NCBI RefSeq assembly: GCF_034347425.1
Contig: NZ_CP133779.1
Span: forward strand, 62,001-126,000
DNA length: 64,000 nucleotides
Reading direction: 5' to 3'
From: Undibacterium sp. CCC3.4
GTDB taxonomy: Bacteria; Pseudomonadota; Gammaproteobacteria; Burkholderiales; Burkholderiaceae_D
Positions 25,241 through 34,089 of this stretch are shown one piece after another. Under the pieces are notes generated by a model. It saw only the letters and a list, made by a program, of their open reading frames with translations, was not told the DNA's origin and searched no databases. The position numbers and the translations under genes were made by a program. How positions within the stretch are numbered: the stretch's first letter is position 1; every line of letters starts with the position of its first letter.

Positions 25241-26593
25241 GCCAGGCAAGCGTAACTCAGCAAGCAAGCCACCACCTTCACGATTGCTTAGATGTAGCGA
25301 GCCGCCCAATGCCAGGCTCAATTGCTGTGCAATTGCCAGACCTAAGCCGCTGCCACCGGTATCACGGTTGCGAGAATTTTCTACCCGGTAATAGGGTTGC
25401 AATACTGCGGCAAGCTCTGCTGCCGGAATGCCCGGGCCGCGATCCAAGACCGCGATAGCAATGTGATCTGCTGCCAAATTTTGCACCACGATCTCTACCT
25501 CGCTGCCAAACTTTAAAGCATTATCTAAAAGATTACTGAGTATCCGCTTCAAGGCATGCGGTGCGCTGCGCAGCGGTCGACCCAATTGCGCAGTCAAAGC
25601 GATGCTGTGGCCAGCATCTTGATAATCGTTGACCAAACTGCGCAGCAATGCGTCGAGATCAAGGCTGTAAGTTTTTTCCTTGGGCTGTTGTCCGAGTTGA
25701 TGGGCGCGCGCATACGCGACGCCCTGCTCCACCAAACTCTGCATAGCGAGCAGATCGCGCAAGAGTTTATCTTTATGCCCTTCCTCATCTGACATTTCTA
25801 CCCGCAGGCGCATACGCGTGATCGGTGTTTGTAAATCATGCGTGACCGCGGCTAAAATTTGTATCCGCTCGCTCAAATACGTACTGATACGCTGCTGCAT
25901 AGCATTAAAAGCAATGCCAGCTTTAGCCACTTCCAGTGGGCCATCGGTAGGGAATAAATCCGTGCTACGGTCGGGCGATACACGATCGGCTGCCGCGGCC
26001 AGTTGCGCCAATGGGCGGGTCGCCAGGCGTACTGCCAGCCAACTGAAAGCGATTAATATCAATAATTGTGCTACCAGAATCAGCGGCAGCCAGCTTGAAT
26101 AAGTCAAGCCGCTCGAGACCATGTCGATACTCACTGGCGTACCGTCATACAAGTTCAGATGGAGGTTCATGTGTTTGCGTGCTTGCGCATCCAGATAGAA
26201 ACCAGGTATCACCGTATAGCCACTCCCCAGGGCAGCACGCACGGACTGCATCACCTCGATTGCCAAGGTGGTATCGGCTGATTTCTCCGCTACATGTGCT
26301 GATGCGGGTTCGCCTGCGCGTAAAAAATAGCGGTAATTGTTACGATCCAGTCGCGGCAGCCACACGGCTCTTTCTTCTGCCGGTAAGCGTTCCAGCATGG
26401 CGATAGAGCCGGCCACATCATGCCCGAGATAATAAGACATGGTAGCCTTGCTGGCCTGATCGCGTTCGTACACGATCATGCCAAACGACAGTATATGCGC
26501 CACGCATAAGCCAAATAATAAGATCAGACTGATTCGGCCAAACAAGGAGCGCGGCCACAGATATCGGGTGATGTGCCTGATGCCGGTCAGCAT
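25238..26593 (-). CDS. EnvZ-like sensor histidine kinase
   Basis: This 451-residue kinase has TM1 at about residues 18-42, a short periplasmic domain, and TM2 near residue 170 (WLPLILVAQLLILIAFSWLAVRL). A HAMP segment follows (TRPLAQLAAAADRV), then HisKA with AVTHDLQTPITRMRLR and HATPase with N (NLLDNALKFG), G1 (DRGPGIP) and G2 (GSGLGLAIAQQL) boxes. This is the EnvZ/OmpB architecture. It overlaps the end of the OmpR-like regulator gene by 7 bases and is co-transcribed with it. The signal is unknown. Confidence 0.92.
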   Translation of the reverse strand: MLTGIRHITRYLWPRSLFGRISLILLFGLCVAHILSFGMIVYERDQASKATMSYYLGHDVAGSIAMLERLPAEERAVWLPRLDRNNYRYFLRAGEPASAHVAEKSADTTLAIEVMQSVRAALGSGYTVIPGFYLDAQARKHMNLHLNLYDGTPVSIDMVSSGLTYSSWLPLILVAQLLILIAFSWLAVRLATRPLAQLAAAADRVSPDRSTDLFPTDGPLEVAKAGIAFNAMQQRISTYLSERIQILAAVTHDLQTPITRMRLRVEMSDEEGHKDKLLRDLLAMQSLVEQGVAYARAHQLGQQPKEKTYSLDLDALLRSLVNDYQDAGHSIALTAQLGRPLRSAPHALKRILSNLLDNALKFGSEVEIVVQNLAADHIAIAVLDRGPGIPAAELAAVLQPYYRVENSRNRDTGGSGLGLAIAQQLSLALGGSLHLSNREGGGLLAELRLPG

Positions 26594-27336
26594 GCTGTAT
26601 CACCAGTGCTGGCGGCGCTGACGGTGCAGGCAAACACATAGCCTTCGCTGCGCATGGTCTTGATGTAACGCGGCTCACGCGCATCGTCTTGCAAATGCAC
26701 ACGCAAGCGGCTGATCAATAAATCGATGGAGCGCTCAAACATATCGGCATCCCGACCTTGCGTTAAATTGAGTAACTGATCGCGACTCAATACCCGATGC
26801 GGATGTTCCAGCAAGACTTGCAGCAAGCGGTATTCGGCACCGCTCAAGCTGACCAGCGTGCCGTCTTTATCAAGGAGATGGCGCGCCTGTGTATCGAGCC
26901 GCCAATCGCCAAAGACCAGTAAGGGCGGCGCGGCGCTGGCACGCAAATTCGGCGGCAGCATGCGCGTGCGCCGCAGTACCGCACGCACGCGCGCCAACAG
27001 CTCACGTGAGGCAAAAGGTTTGCTGAGATAATCATCGGCACCCATTTCCAGCCCGACTATCCTATCGGTTTCCTCCGCCAAGGCAGTCAACATCAAGATC
27101 GGGATATGCCGGTGCTCACTGGCGCGCAGCGCACGACAGAGGCTAAGACCATCTTCTTGCGGCAGCATCAGGTCGAGTACGATCAAGTCTATGCCGCCCA
27201 GCATCAAGGCCTGGCGCATTTGTTTGCCGTTGGCCGCCGTGCTCACCTTATACGCATTTTTTTGCAGGTAAATACACAGCAGCTCGCGAATATCGGCATC
27301 GTCATCGACGATAAGTAAGTGATCCAGTGCTTCCAT
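26587..27336 (-). CDS. OmpR-family response regulator
   Basis: This 249-residue response regulator has a receiver domain (IVDDDADIRELL, phospho-acceptor Asp55 in LIVLDLMLPQEDG, MLTA and LSKPF). A C-terminal winged helix follows (LSGAEYRLLQVLLEHPHRVLSRDQLL, then SIDLLISRLRVHL and IKTMRSEGYVF). The ATG at 27334-27336 gives the standard length; the ORF extends upstream to 27444 without support. It is the first gene of a two-gene operon with the EnvZ-like kinase. Divergent from it is a secreted DUF2147-type protein that could be a target. Confidence 0.92.
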   Translation of the reverse strand: MEALDHLLIVDDDADIRELLCIYLQKNAYKVSTAANGKQMRQALMLGGIDLIVLDLMLPQEDGLSLCRALRASEHRHIPILMLTALAEETDRIVGLEMGADDYLSKPFASRELLARVRAVLRRTRMLPPNLRASAAPPLLVFGDWRLDTQARHLLDKDGTLVSLSGAEYRLLQVLLEHPHRVLSRDQLLNLTQGRDADMFERSIDLLISRLRVHLQDDAREPRYIKTMRSEGYVFACTVSAASTGDTAC

Positions 27337-27548
27337 AGCTTGCTTTATATCCGATTTAACATGCCAAAGACGGCGTATTTGTATCCCCATGTATCTGCCC
27401 GCTGCCCAGATACATGGGCTTGCAAATCTGCCCTTACCAAACACATGGCAGATACACGCGCGGTTTGTAATAGCGCCACCCCGCCACCTTTTGCATCATT
27501 GAGCTTGGTGCGGAACTTCGATCCCCCTCTCATTGTATGGAGTTTGTC

Positions 27549-28088
27549 ATGTCTGGAAAAAATTTGTTAACAGCAATGCTGTTCTGCGCCTCGTTCTCAG
27601 TCATCGGTAGCGCACTGGCGGCCGCACCGGCGGTGGAAGGCAAGAGCCGCGCTCAGGTAGTAGAAGAATTGAAACAGGCGCAAGCCGATGGCACGTATCT
27701 TTGCAACGACAGCGATCGCGAGCTGGAATGCAAGTTCCGCGCGGCCAAGCAACAGCTAGCCTTGCAAAACGCACCGCAACTCGGCCACTGGCTAAGCCAG
27801 AGCGGCCAATTGGAAATTGAGCTTGCCACCTGCGGCCAGAATTTATGCGGCACCGTCGTCAAGGTACATGAAAACAACAATACCGCCACCTCGGCCCTAG
27901 GCTTACAGGTCTTAAGTGGCCTGAGCCAAGTCTCTTCGCAAGAGTGGAAAGGCCACATCTTTAATCGCGCCAACGGTGAAACCTATCATTGCCTGATCAG
28001 CCTGGCAAGCGCCACCGAGCTGCGCATTCTCGCCTACAAAGATAGTCCGGCGAATGGCAGGGAACAAATATGGACGCGTATCGAGTGA
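27549..28088 (+). CDS. Secreted DUF4148/DUF2147 protein
   Basis: This 179-residue protein has a signal peptide (residues 1-22, cleavage after SALA). A short DUF4148-like segment follows (SRAQVVEELKQAQADG, about 30-45) and then a DUF2147-like domain (GHWLSQSGQLEIELATCGQNLCGTVVKV, NRANGETYHCLISL and ending ILAYKDSPANGREQIWTR). Four Cys residues could form disulphides. Both families are uncharacterised exported proteins, and their fusion is unusual. GGAG lies at eight bases before the ATG. It is divergent from the OmpR-like gene. Confidence 0.75.
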   Translation: MSGKNLLTAMLFCASFSVIGSALAAAPAVEGKSRAQVVEELKQAQADGTYLCNDSDRELECKFRAAKQQLALQNAPQLGHWLSQSGQLEIELATCGQNLCGTVVKVHENNNTATSALGLQVLSGLSQVSSQEWKGHIFNRANGETYHCLISLASATELRILAYKDSPANGREQIWTRIE

Positions 28089-28090
28089 TC

Positions 28091-29104
28091 CTAGGCTCGG
28101 TTCAGTCTCTGAAAACAGGCTTGCAAGCCGGCATTGCCCTCTAATAATGCGATGGCATCGGGTAGCGTAATTATTCCGTACTTCAGCAAAAGCTGCAGTC
28201 TTGCAAGTTGCTCGGCTTGTCGTAGGCAAGCGGCCAACTCTGACTGTTGATTCGGATCATCGTCTTTATCCTGCATGGTACGTAAGACTAGCGCTGGAAG
28301 TTCCCATTGTTTTCCGACTTGAATAGACAACCGCGACGCTTGTTTAAAAAAAGCCATCTGAAATTCCGCTGAAACCGGAAAGTGATCCGTGACACCGGTC
28401 AGATCGACCAGACGGAAAGCGACGATCAAGCCAATGTTATGGAGTAAACCGGACAGAAAAGTAGCAAACTGATCGAGTCCTCTTTGTTGCGCCAATAGTT
28501 GACAAGCCAGCGCAGTTTTTTCTGAATGCTCCCATATCAGTGGTGCTAGTTTTTTCGTTAACTTTCCTGTCTGCGTTTGCATCATTGGTCGAAAGGCGGT
28601 ACGGGCAATTAACATACGCAGACCATTGATACCGAGTATCTGTATTGCATTATCGAGACTATTGACTCGGCTGCTCAGGTCGTAATACGAAGCATTTATT
28701 TCTTGTAACAGTGCGGCGACAAGCACTGCGTCTTTGGCAATCACCTTTGCAAGGCTGCTTGAAGAGGCCTTGCTATCGCGCAGGTTTTTCAACACCTCAA
28801 ATAGAACAGTGGGTACGCGTGGCAGTAATTCGGATGCGCCCAATTCTGATTGCTGCAATTTATTGAGCGCCAGCAGGATCGTTTTTTCTACGTAAGGGCT
28901 GCTCTCCCCAACTTGCGAGTCCAGTAGCCAGCGCAGGTATTGCTGATCAAATTCTGAACTGGTGTGCCAGATTTCCTTGGCACTGCCAACTATTGAAAGA
29001 CTGGTTAAAGCTGAATTTGTTACTACTGTGACATCTATGACGGATGCCGTGGGTGCTTGCGCTGGCGTTTTCTTTGTAAACAGCTGTTGAAAAAAATTGA
29101 TCAC
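28091..29104 (-). CDS. HDOD-domain signalling protein
   Basis: This 337-residue protein has an HDOD domain (metal-independent HD relative). It shows the LPRVPTVLFEVLKNLRDSKASSSSLAKVIAKDAVLVAALLQEINASYY pattern near residue 105, then AIQILGINGLRMLI and FLSGLLHNIGLIV, where a classical HD pair is not kept. Such proteins act in c-di-GMP and stress signalling. A disordered Ala/Thr-rich N-terminus precedes it. The start is GTG (29102-29104) with a poor ribosome-binding site. It is convergent with the DUF2147 gene, with only two bases between. Confidence 0.8.
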   Translation of the reverse strand: MINFFQQLFTKKTPAQAPTASVIDVTVVTNSALTSLSIVGSAKEIWHTSSEFDQQYLRWLLDSQVGESSPYVEKTILLALNKLQQSELGASELLPRVPTVLFEVLKNLRDSKASSSSLAKVIAKDAVLVAALLQEINASYYDLSSRVNSLDNAIQILGINGLRMLIARTAFRPMMQTQTGKLTKKLAPLIWEHSEKTALACQLLAQQRGLDQFATFLSGLLHNIGLIVAFRLVDLTGVTDHFPVSAEFQMAFFKQASRLSIQVGKQWELPALVLRTMQDKDDDPNQQSELAACLRQAEQLARLQLLLKYGIITLPDAIALLEGNAGLQACFQRLNRA

Positions 29105-29325
29105 TGCAAACCCCAGTTATAATTTTCCGAGCAATGGCAAACGATGGAAATCCTGCCCGTCCTTCAAAGGCTGTTACAAAAGCTTGACGGACCTCTTTTT
29201 ACACATTAAACATAGCACGCCTTGTCATTCGCACCTGAGCGAGAAATTTGCACCATATAAAGGCAAACCCAATAACAATGCCACTGAGTGATGAGGAGGA
29301 TGTTACGCTATACGCAACATAAAGC
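29105..29325. repeat. Gene-free region with a degenerate MITE-1 copy
   Basis: Bases 29166-29238 resemble MITE-1 with many differences: AAAGGCTGTTACAAAAGC, then TTTTTACACATTAAACA and CCTTGTCATTCGCAC. It is an old, decayed copy. Nothing else is recognisable. Confidence 0.5.
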
Positions 29326-29345
29326 CTAGGGAAGCGCGAATTGAA
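29326..29345. repeat. MITE-2 terminal fragment
   Basis: CTAGGGAAGCGCG at 29326-29338 is the terminus of MITE-2. It overlaps the 3' end of the MNT gene. Confidence 0.55.
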
Positions 29346-29637
29346 TGACAATCTTGTGCTGCTTAATTATTTCGCGAAATGAGCCACTTGTCTTAGCAGT
29401 ATCTACGAGATCAACTCGAATCGGCAATGGGGATTCATCAAAGGCTTCTTGAAGTGCCGCAAACCGATCCAGCGCAAGAGGAACCTCAGTGATCAGCGCA
29501 AGATCAAGATCTGAGTAGGCTTTAGCGGTCCGTTTCGCACGTGAACCAAAAGCCCAAACTTCCAGTTCAGGCACATGCAATCGCAGTATGCGAACGACCT
29601 CAGCCAGATCATGTGGATGCAGATCGATTTGTGACAT
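29326..29637 (-). CDS. MNT-type minimal nucleotidyltransferase
   Basis: This 103-residue minimal nucleotidyltransferase has the polymerase-beta-like motif GSRAKRTAKAYSDLDL (Gly31-Ser32, Asp43, Asp45) and a third acidic residue in IRVDLVD. MNT proteins usually neutralise a HEPN ribonuclease encoded next to them by AMPylation. No HEPN gene is visible on either side, so it is an orphan here. Its last codons and its TAG stop come from a terminal fragment of MITE-2 (CTAGGGAAGCGC at about 29326-29337), so the native C-terminus may be altered. Confidence 0.75.
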   Translation of the reverse strand: MSQIDLHPHDLAEVVRILRLHVPELEVWAFGSRAKRTAKAYSDLDLALITEVPLALDRFAALQEAFDESPLPIRVDLVDTAKTSGSFREIIKQHKIVIQFALP

Positions 29638-29904
29638 GATTCACATCCTTTGCGCAATCAATGATTCAGTGTAAAACCTCAACCACCCCTCGCCAATGTG
29701 AAAAAAATGTTTCTCACTCAGTGTTTTGAATGATGCAGCGCCCTTTTCTCAGTTGGCCACAATAATATGACCATGCAGTCTAATCGTTTTTTTGGGCAAG
29801 TCAATGCAGTTGAGAGCGTGTGCACACTTACCATTGATAAGCACAGGCAGCTTGAAATTTGTCAGGCCGGAACAGCGACACAAGAGACCGCTTCCATAGA
29901 CCGA
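29638..29904. other. Gene-free region
   Basis: These 267 bases lie upstream of the MNT gene and beyond the lactonase stop. A rightward open frame of 67 codons from 29767 has no family features and no ribosome-binding site. I see no gene. Confidence 0.5.
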
Positions 29905-31065
29905 TTATTTCGATGGCAGCGCAATGATTTCAACCCAGTTCGGGTTTTTGCCCATGTCGACATGTGCTAAGGGTTTCAATACGCCGGTTTTTTGATTGAT
30001 AGCGTAACTGCTCAGGCCATTCGATTTTTGACCGACCGCCAGCAAATATTTTCCCAGCGGATCGATATTGAAACCACGCGGCTGCGTTTCTGTCGCGTAG
30101 TTGCCAATGGCGGTGAGTGCCCCGCTCTTCGCATCGACTCGATATGCCGCCAGAGTGCTGCTGCTGCGTTCGGACGCGTACAAAAAACGTCCGTCCGGCG
30201 TCAGATGAATATCCGCGGTTGCCGGCGCTGCCGCTGCGGTGAGATTTGGTCCTGTCGGTGTCACAAACGTACCCGCTCCTGACATGCTGACACCGAGCGT
30301 TGAAGCCGGCGGTACCGCCGAGTCAGTCGACTGCAAAGTCAGCACCCCCTGCTCTGCATTGTAAGCATAGGTATTCACCGTTCCGTCGAGCTCATTGGTC
30401 GAGTACACAAAGCGCTTGCTCGGATGGAATACAAAATGGCGCGGACCGGCACCGGGTTTGGTGGCAACGGCTGCCGGTGTATTCGGTGTGATCGCGCCGC
30501 TCACATCATCAAACTTGTATTGCAAGATCACATCGCTGCCCAGATTGGAGGCGAACAGATAGGCGTTGCTCGGGTCGGTCGCGATGGCGTGCGCATTCTT
30601 GCCGGTGTTGGTAACGCTGACCGGCGGTGTCATGACTTCGCCATCGGGGCTGATACGGTTGACTGAAATTTTATGGCCAGCGTAAGACGCAGCAAACAAA
30701 TAGCGGCCGCTTTTATCTGTCGCCAGATTGGCCATATTGTCCGCCAAAGCTACGACTGAGACACGGCTGAGTTTGCCGTTTTCTGCGTTGATCGCATACG
30801 TCACCACGGAATACGGCTGGGAACGCAGTGAGGCATACAAGTGGCGGTGATCCGGGCTGATCGCCAGCGGCATGACCGTTGCACCGGTATCGACTTTTTC
30901 AAGCAGCGTCAAATCGCCATTTTTTTCATTCAGCGACAAGACATAAATATCTTTACTGTCGGCATTCGATACATACACAACGGATGCGGCGCTTGCGCTG
31001 GCGGCGACAGCGCCCAGTAAGGCTAACAGGATGATGGGTTGTAACCGCGGTTTATTCGAATGCAT
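29905..31065 (-). CDS. Exported lactonase-family beta-propeller protein
   Basis: This 386-residue protein has a signal peptide (residues 1-26, cleavage after SASA). A seven-bladed propeller of the lactonase/6-phosphogluconolactonase type follows, with repeating blade motifs such as VVYVSNADSKDIYV, HLYASLRSQPYSVVTYAI, YLFASNLGSDVILQY, FVYSTNELDGTVNTYAYN and RFLYASERSSSTLAAYRV. The periplasmic location argues against a pentose-phosphate role; a lactone hydrolase or redox-related function is more likely. ATG 31063-31065 follows GAGGAGACAAC; the ORF to 31110 is not needed. Confidence 0.85.
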   Translation of the reverse strand: MHSNKPRLQPIILLALLGAVAASASAASVVYVSNADSKDIYVLSLNEKNGDLTLLEKVDTGATVMPLAISPDHRHLYASLRSQPYSVVTYAINAENGKLSRVSVVALADNMANLATDKSGRYLFAASYAGHKISVNRISPDGEVMTPPVSVTNTGKNAHAIATDPSNAYLFASNLGSDVILQYKFDDVSGAITPNTPAAVATKPGAGPRHFVFHPSKRFVYSTNELDGTVNTYAYNAEQGVLTLQSTDSAVPPASTLGVSMSGAGTFVTPTGPNLTAAAAPATADIHLTPDGRFLYASERSSSTLAAYRVDAKSGALTAIGNYATETQPRGFNIDPLGKYLLAVGQKSNGLSSYAINQKTGVLKPLAHVDMGKNPNWVEIIALPSK

Positions 31066-31655
31066 GTTGTCTCCTCGTGTTTGACTGTTTGTATATCGCC
31101 ACCCAGGCACAGGCAGCGACGACTCCGCTCTGAAACCAAATCGCTTGGCAGGATCGATGTGGGACGCGTCCGATAAAACCTGGCGTCGGTCGTATTTTGT
31201 TGAAAACCATGAAATATCTATGTTACCAGTTATCCTACAACATATTATGAAAAATAATTATTTAACCCTAGGCCTGAACAGATCAGTCGATTTAAGCACT
31301 TTCCTATGGTGAGCAAGCCAGACCACGGCCAGATTTTTAGTTTTTTTATGTGAATTTATTCGTATATCTGCAACAAAAATCCGCATTCCCACTCAACATC
31401 ACCAAAGGACATCAGACAACACCTCATGCCCTTGCCGCCGGCAAAAACCCTGGAGAAGCGCAGATTTAATCGCAGTGGAATTGGCCGTTGCCAATAATGA
31501 TGCACTGCAATGCTGTCAACCGCAAGAGTTTGCCCATGCTGGGCGCACATGAAAAAAGCCCCGACAATTTCTCGTAAGGGCTTGATTCAAGTACTGAAAT
31601 TCTGCTCGACCTGCCGTGCGTCGAACACGGAGCGAAGGGACTTGAGTCGGAAGTA
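31066..31655. other. Gene-free region with partial MITE-2
   Basis: This 590-base gap holds a partial MITE-2 copy at about 31452-31525 (GAAGCGCAGATTTAATCG, then GCAGTGGAATTGGCCGTTGC). The part near 31200-31300 is AT-rich and may contain the lactonase promoter. No gene is recognised. Confidence 0.6.
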
Positions 31656-32585
31656 TTATGATCCGCCAAGAAGCCTCAAGCTTGGCTCAAACACTTGCTT
31701 GAGGACATAACGCGGCCTACTTCCACTCACTTGAGTTACAGTAAATTGGACCGAAATACGTTGATCTATCAGGGCCTTTAAGCTGGCTGGTTCGCTAATC
31801 TCCAAGCCAATTTTACCGACGATGAGCTCGCCGTCAAAACCGGTGAATTCAAACGTCCGTCTGCTCAAAATCAGGCCGCTCATTGCACCCTCAAGCGTTT
31901 TTTCCATCGTTGTAATGTCGTGGCTCAAGCGGTTCGCAGTACGTTTTACAACTTCATTATTTTGAAATAAAAATGTATTCTTCTCAAAAGAAAGTGCGCA
32001 AGTTGCTTCATTCTCAACAAGCGTCATGACAAAATCACGCACTTTTCCTAAAGCGCGCTTATCGAGGTCATCAATATTGTCTGCGAGAGCTTCATCATCA
32101 TGGTTCACACATGCTTCGAACAGCGTTATCGTCCGCGCAAGAGCTAATTCAACGTTTGTTCGATCTTCAAATAGGAGTTTAGAAGGCGCACTTGCCTCCA
32201 GCTCAAATCCGAACGACCCTATCGCCGTGCCGGTTATGAGCAATTGGTTCTCATTACGATCCCTGATTGGACCTGTTGCTTTAAGTGGGGCATCGAACGA
32301 CGCAGCGATCGCTGCTACCGCATCAACAAACATACTGGTCGCCTTAGTGCCAAAATCAGCACGAATGCCGTGAGTACCGACCACCGGCCTTCCTCTGAAG
32401 CTGAGAATCGCCTTCGCACGCTCGCGTGACTCGACTTCTGGCAACGTCGGCAGGCGCGCCTTAGCCTGCTCCAATCGAGCAAGTATGCTTCGGCGATCAA
32501 TCACATCTTCTGCTGGAATCTCGTCTAGAAGTTCCTGAAGTGTTTCGATCTCCGATGACATTGATTGAAATACTTCAATCCTCAT
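31656..32585 (-). CDS. Unknown soluble protein
   Basis: This 309-residue acidic protein has no signal peptide, no membrane segment and no domain that I recognise. An N-terminal coiled-coil-like part (ETLQELLDEIPAEDVIDRRSILARLEQAKARL) precedes a globular part with an FGTKATSMFVDAVAAIAASFD segment and a C-terminal beta-rich region. It stands alone, with a MITE-2 copy just upstream. Codon use looks similar to the core genes. An alternative start is Met9 (MSSEIE), close to which no clear ribosome-binding site is seen. Function unknown. Confidence 0.65.
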   Translation of the reverse strand: MRIEVFQSMSSEIETLQELLDEIPAEDVIDRRSILARLEQAKARLPTLPEVESRERAKAILSFRGRPVVGTHGIRADFGTKATSMFVDAVAAIAASFDAPLKATGPIRDRNENQLLITGTAIGSFGFELEASAPSKLLFEDRTNVELALARTITLFEACVNHDDEALADNIDDLDKRALGKVRDFVMTLVENEATCALSFEKNTFLFQNNEVVKRTANRLSHDITTMEKTLEGAMSGLILSRRTFEFTGFDGELIVGKIGLEISEPASLKALIDQRISVQFTVTQVSGSRPRYVLKQVFEPSLRLLGGS

Positions 32586-32618
32586 CTACCATCTCCGTAT
32601 TTTTTTTCGCTAATAAGT

Positions 32619-32785
32619 CTAGGGAAGCGCGGATTTAATCGCTGTGGAATTGTCCGTTGCCAATGAGGATGCAATGCAAGGCGTCTTTTGCTGTCAATAG
32701 CGAGCTATTGACAGCAAAAGGCAACGCAGCAGTGCGCCTCAGTGGCGGCGGACAAACCGCTTGGATTAAATCTGCGCTTCCCTAG
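32619..32785. repeat. MITE-2 copy (complete)
   Basis: This 167-bp element has 22-base terminal inverted repeats starting CTAGGGAAGCGC, with one mismatch between the ends. The interior contains a long hairpin centred near 32702, with GCTGTCAATAGC and its complement around TCGA-like bases. It has no coding capacity. A second full copy is at 57181-57344. Confidence 0.88.
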
Positions 32786-33253
32786 CAGGCTTAGTACGCT
32801 CGCGTCATCCTTACCATTGAGCTCGAGCTGCAAAAAACCTTTCCATGTCTGGTCTCGCCGATGAGATAACAAGCTATACCAAAATATCAGCTGTTTAATC
32901 AAAGGCCGCTGCTTCGCGTCCAAACTAGACATAGATCCATCAACGGGAAAAATTGCTTTCAATTTAGCCTTTTCCTCATCATTGATCGGGAAAAGAAAAG
33001 TTTATGGGACGCTTAAAATTTGACTATGCACTGCACCACATTGAGGAGTAACGCGTCATCAAGGTGCCACATGCCCACTTAGGTGCAATTGACTATGACA
33101 TATGCTGAATCCAACAGCAGCACCCCAGCTGCGCTGACGTGATTCAACGAAAACCGGCACAAATCTGCCCACAAATTCTTTGGCACACTCCTTGCTGAAT
33201 AAAACTGTATTCAGCTCTTTCGCCGATTCTTTCAACTCTTTCCGGGCATCCTT
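32786..33253. pseudogene. Gene remnant truncated by MITE-2, then gene-free DNA
   Basis: A leftward frame (32962 to about 32790) reads MKAIFPVDG then KQLIFWYSLLSHRRDQTWKGFLQLELNGK. That looks protein-like, but its C-terminus runs into MITE-2 and ends in repeat-derived residues. I read it as a gene broken by the repeat, family unknown. Bases 32963-33253 show no gene with confidence; a leftward 69-codon frame overlaps the next gene start and is probably not real. Confidence 0.35.
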
Positions 33254-34054
33254 ATGAAACTGCTTCAACTCAACAAGCGCCGTGTGATTTCAGCACTCGC
33301 AATCAGCTGCTTATTCGCAAGCACTGCGGTCCACGCACAAACCGCGCTGGACGATATTCTCAAATCTAAGGTGTTGAAAGTGGCAGTACAGACTGATTCC
33401 GCACCGTACGGTTTTGTCGGTACCGATCTCAAGCCGATCGGGCTCGACATCGATATGGCAAACTATCTGGCTAAAAAACTGGGGGTGGCCGTTGAATTAG
33501 TGCCGGTGGTGAGCGCCAGTCGGATTCCTGCCTTACAGACGAAAAAAGCCGATTTGGTCATTGCTACCTTGGGTAAAAATCCAGAGCGCGCTAAGGTCAT
33601 TGATTTTACCTCGGCGTATTCACCTTTTTTTCAGGCGGTGTTTGGTCCTAAGAGTGCGAGTATCAAGAGTTTTTCTGACCTGACTGGAAAGAAAGTCGGT
33701 GTCACGCGCGGGGCGATGGAGGATCAGGAACTGTCAAAACTGGCCCCCGTCGGCACGGATATCAAACGCTTTGAAGACAATAACGGAACGGTGGCTGCTT
33801 TCGCTGCTGGTCAGGTACAGTTCGTCGCATTAGGCGCCTCGGTGGCCGCCAGCATGATGACGAAGAATCCGCAGTTGGCCGCGGAGTACAAGCTGTTAAT
33901 TAAAGAGAGTCCGAATTTCATCGGCGTCGCCAAAGGCGAAGACAAGCTGAAAAATAAAATAAATGAAGTTCTCGACGAAGCCAAGAAGAGCGGTGAACTC
34001 GATGCCTTATCGAAAAAGTGGCTGGGACGCCCGGCTGGTGACTTACCTCTCTGA
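33254..34054 (+). CDS. Amino-acid ABC transporter substrate-binding protein
   Basis: This 266-residue periplasmic binding protein has a signal peptide (cleavage after VHA, near residue 28). The mature chain is of the polar-amino-acid type: LKVAVQTDSAPYGFVGTDLKPIGLDIDMANYLAKKLG, then LQTKKADLVIATLGKNPERAKVIDFT and KKVGVTRGAMEDQELSK, including the conserved Arg and Asp that hold the amino-acid backbone. It is the first of four co-directional genes forming a complete importer. The ribosome-binding site is poor (CCGGGC only), unlike its neighbours. Confidence 0.9.
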   Translation: MKLLQLNKRRVISALAISCLFASTAVHAQTALDDILKSKVLKVAVQTDSAPYGFVGTDLKPIGLDIDMANYLAKKLGVAVELVPVVSASRIPALQTKKADLVIATLGKNPERAKVIDFTSAYSPFFQAVFGPKSASIKSFSDLTGKKVGVTRGAMEDQELSKLAPVGTDIKRFEDNNGTVAAFAAGQVQFVALGASVAASMMTKNPQLAAEYKLLIKESPNFIGVAKGEDKLKNKINEVLDEAKKSGELDALSKKWLGRPAGDLPL

Positions 34055-34089
34055 TACCGATTCAAGGCCTCCAAAAGGGTAGAGCAGCA

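Noticed and set aside
29767..29970. 67-codon rightward frame
   Set aside because: No family features, and it runs into the lactonase gene on the other strand.
33059..33268. 69-codon leftward frame upstream of the amino-acid binding protein
   Set aside because: It overlaps the well-supported start of the binding-protein gene and has no recognisable features.
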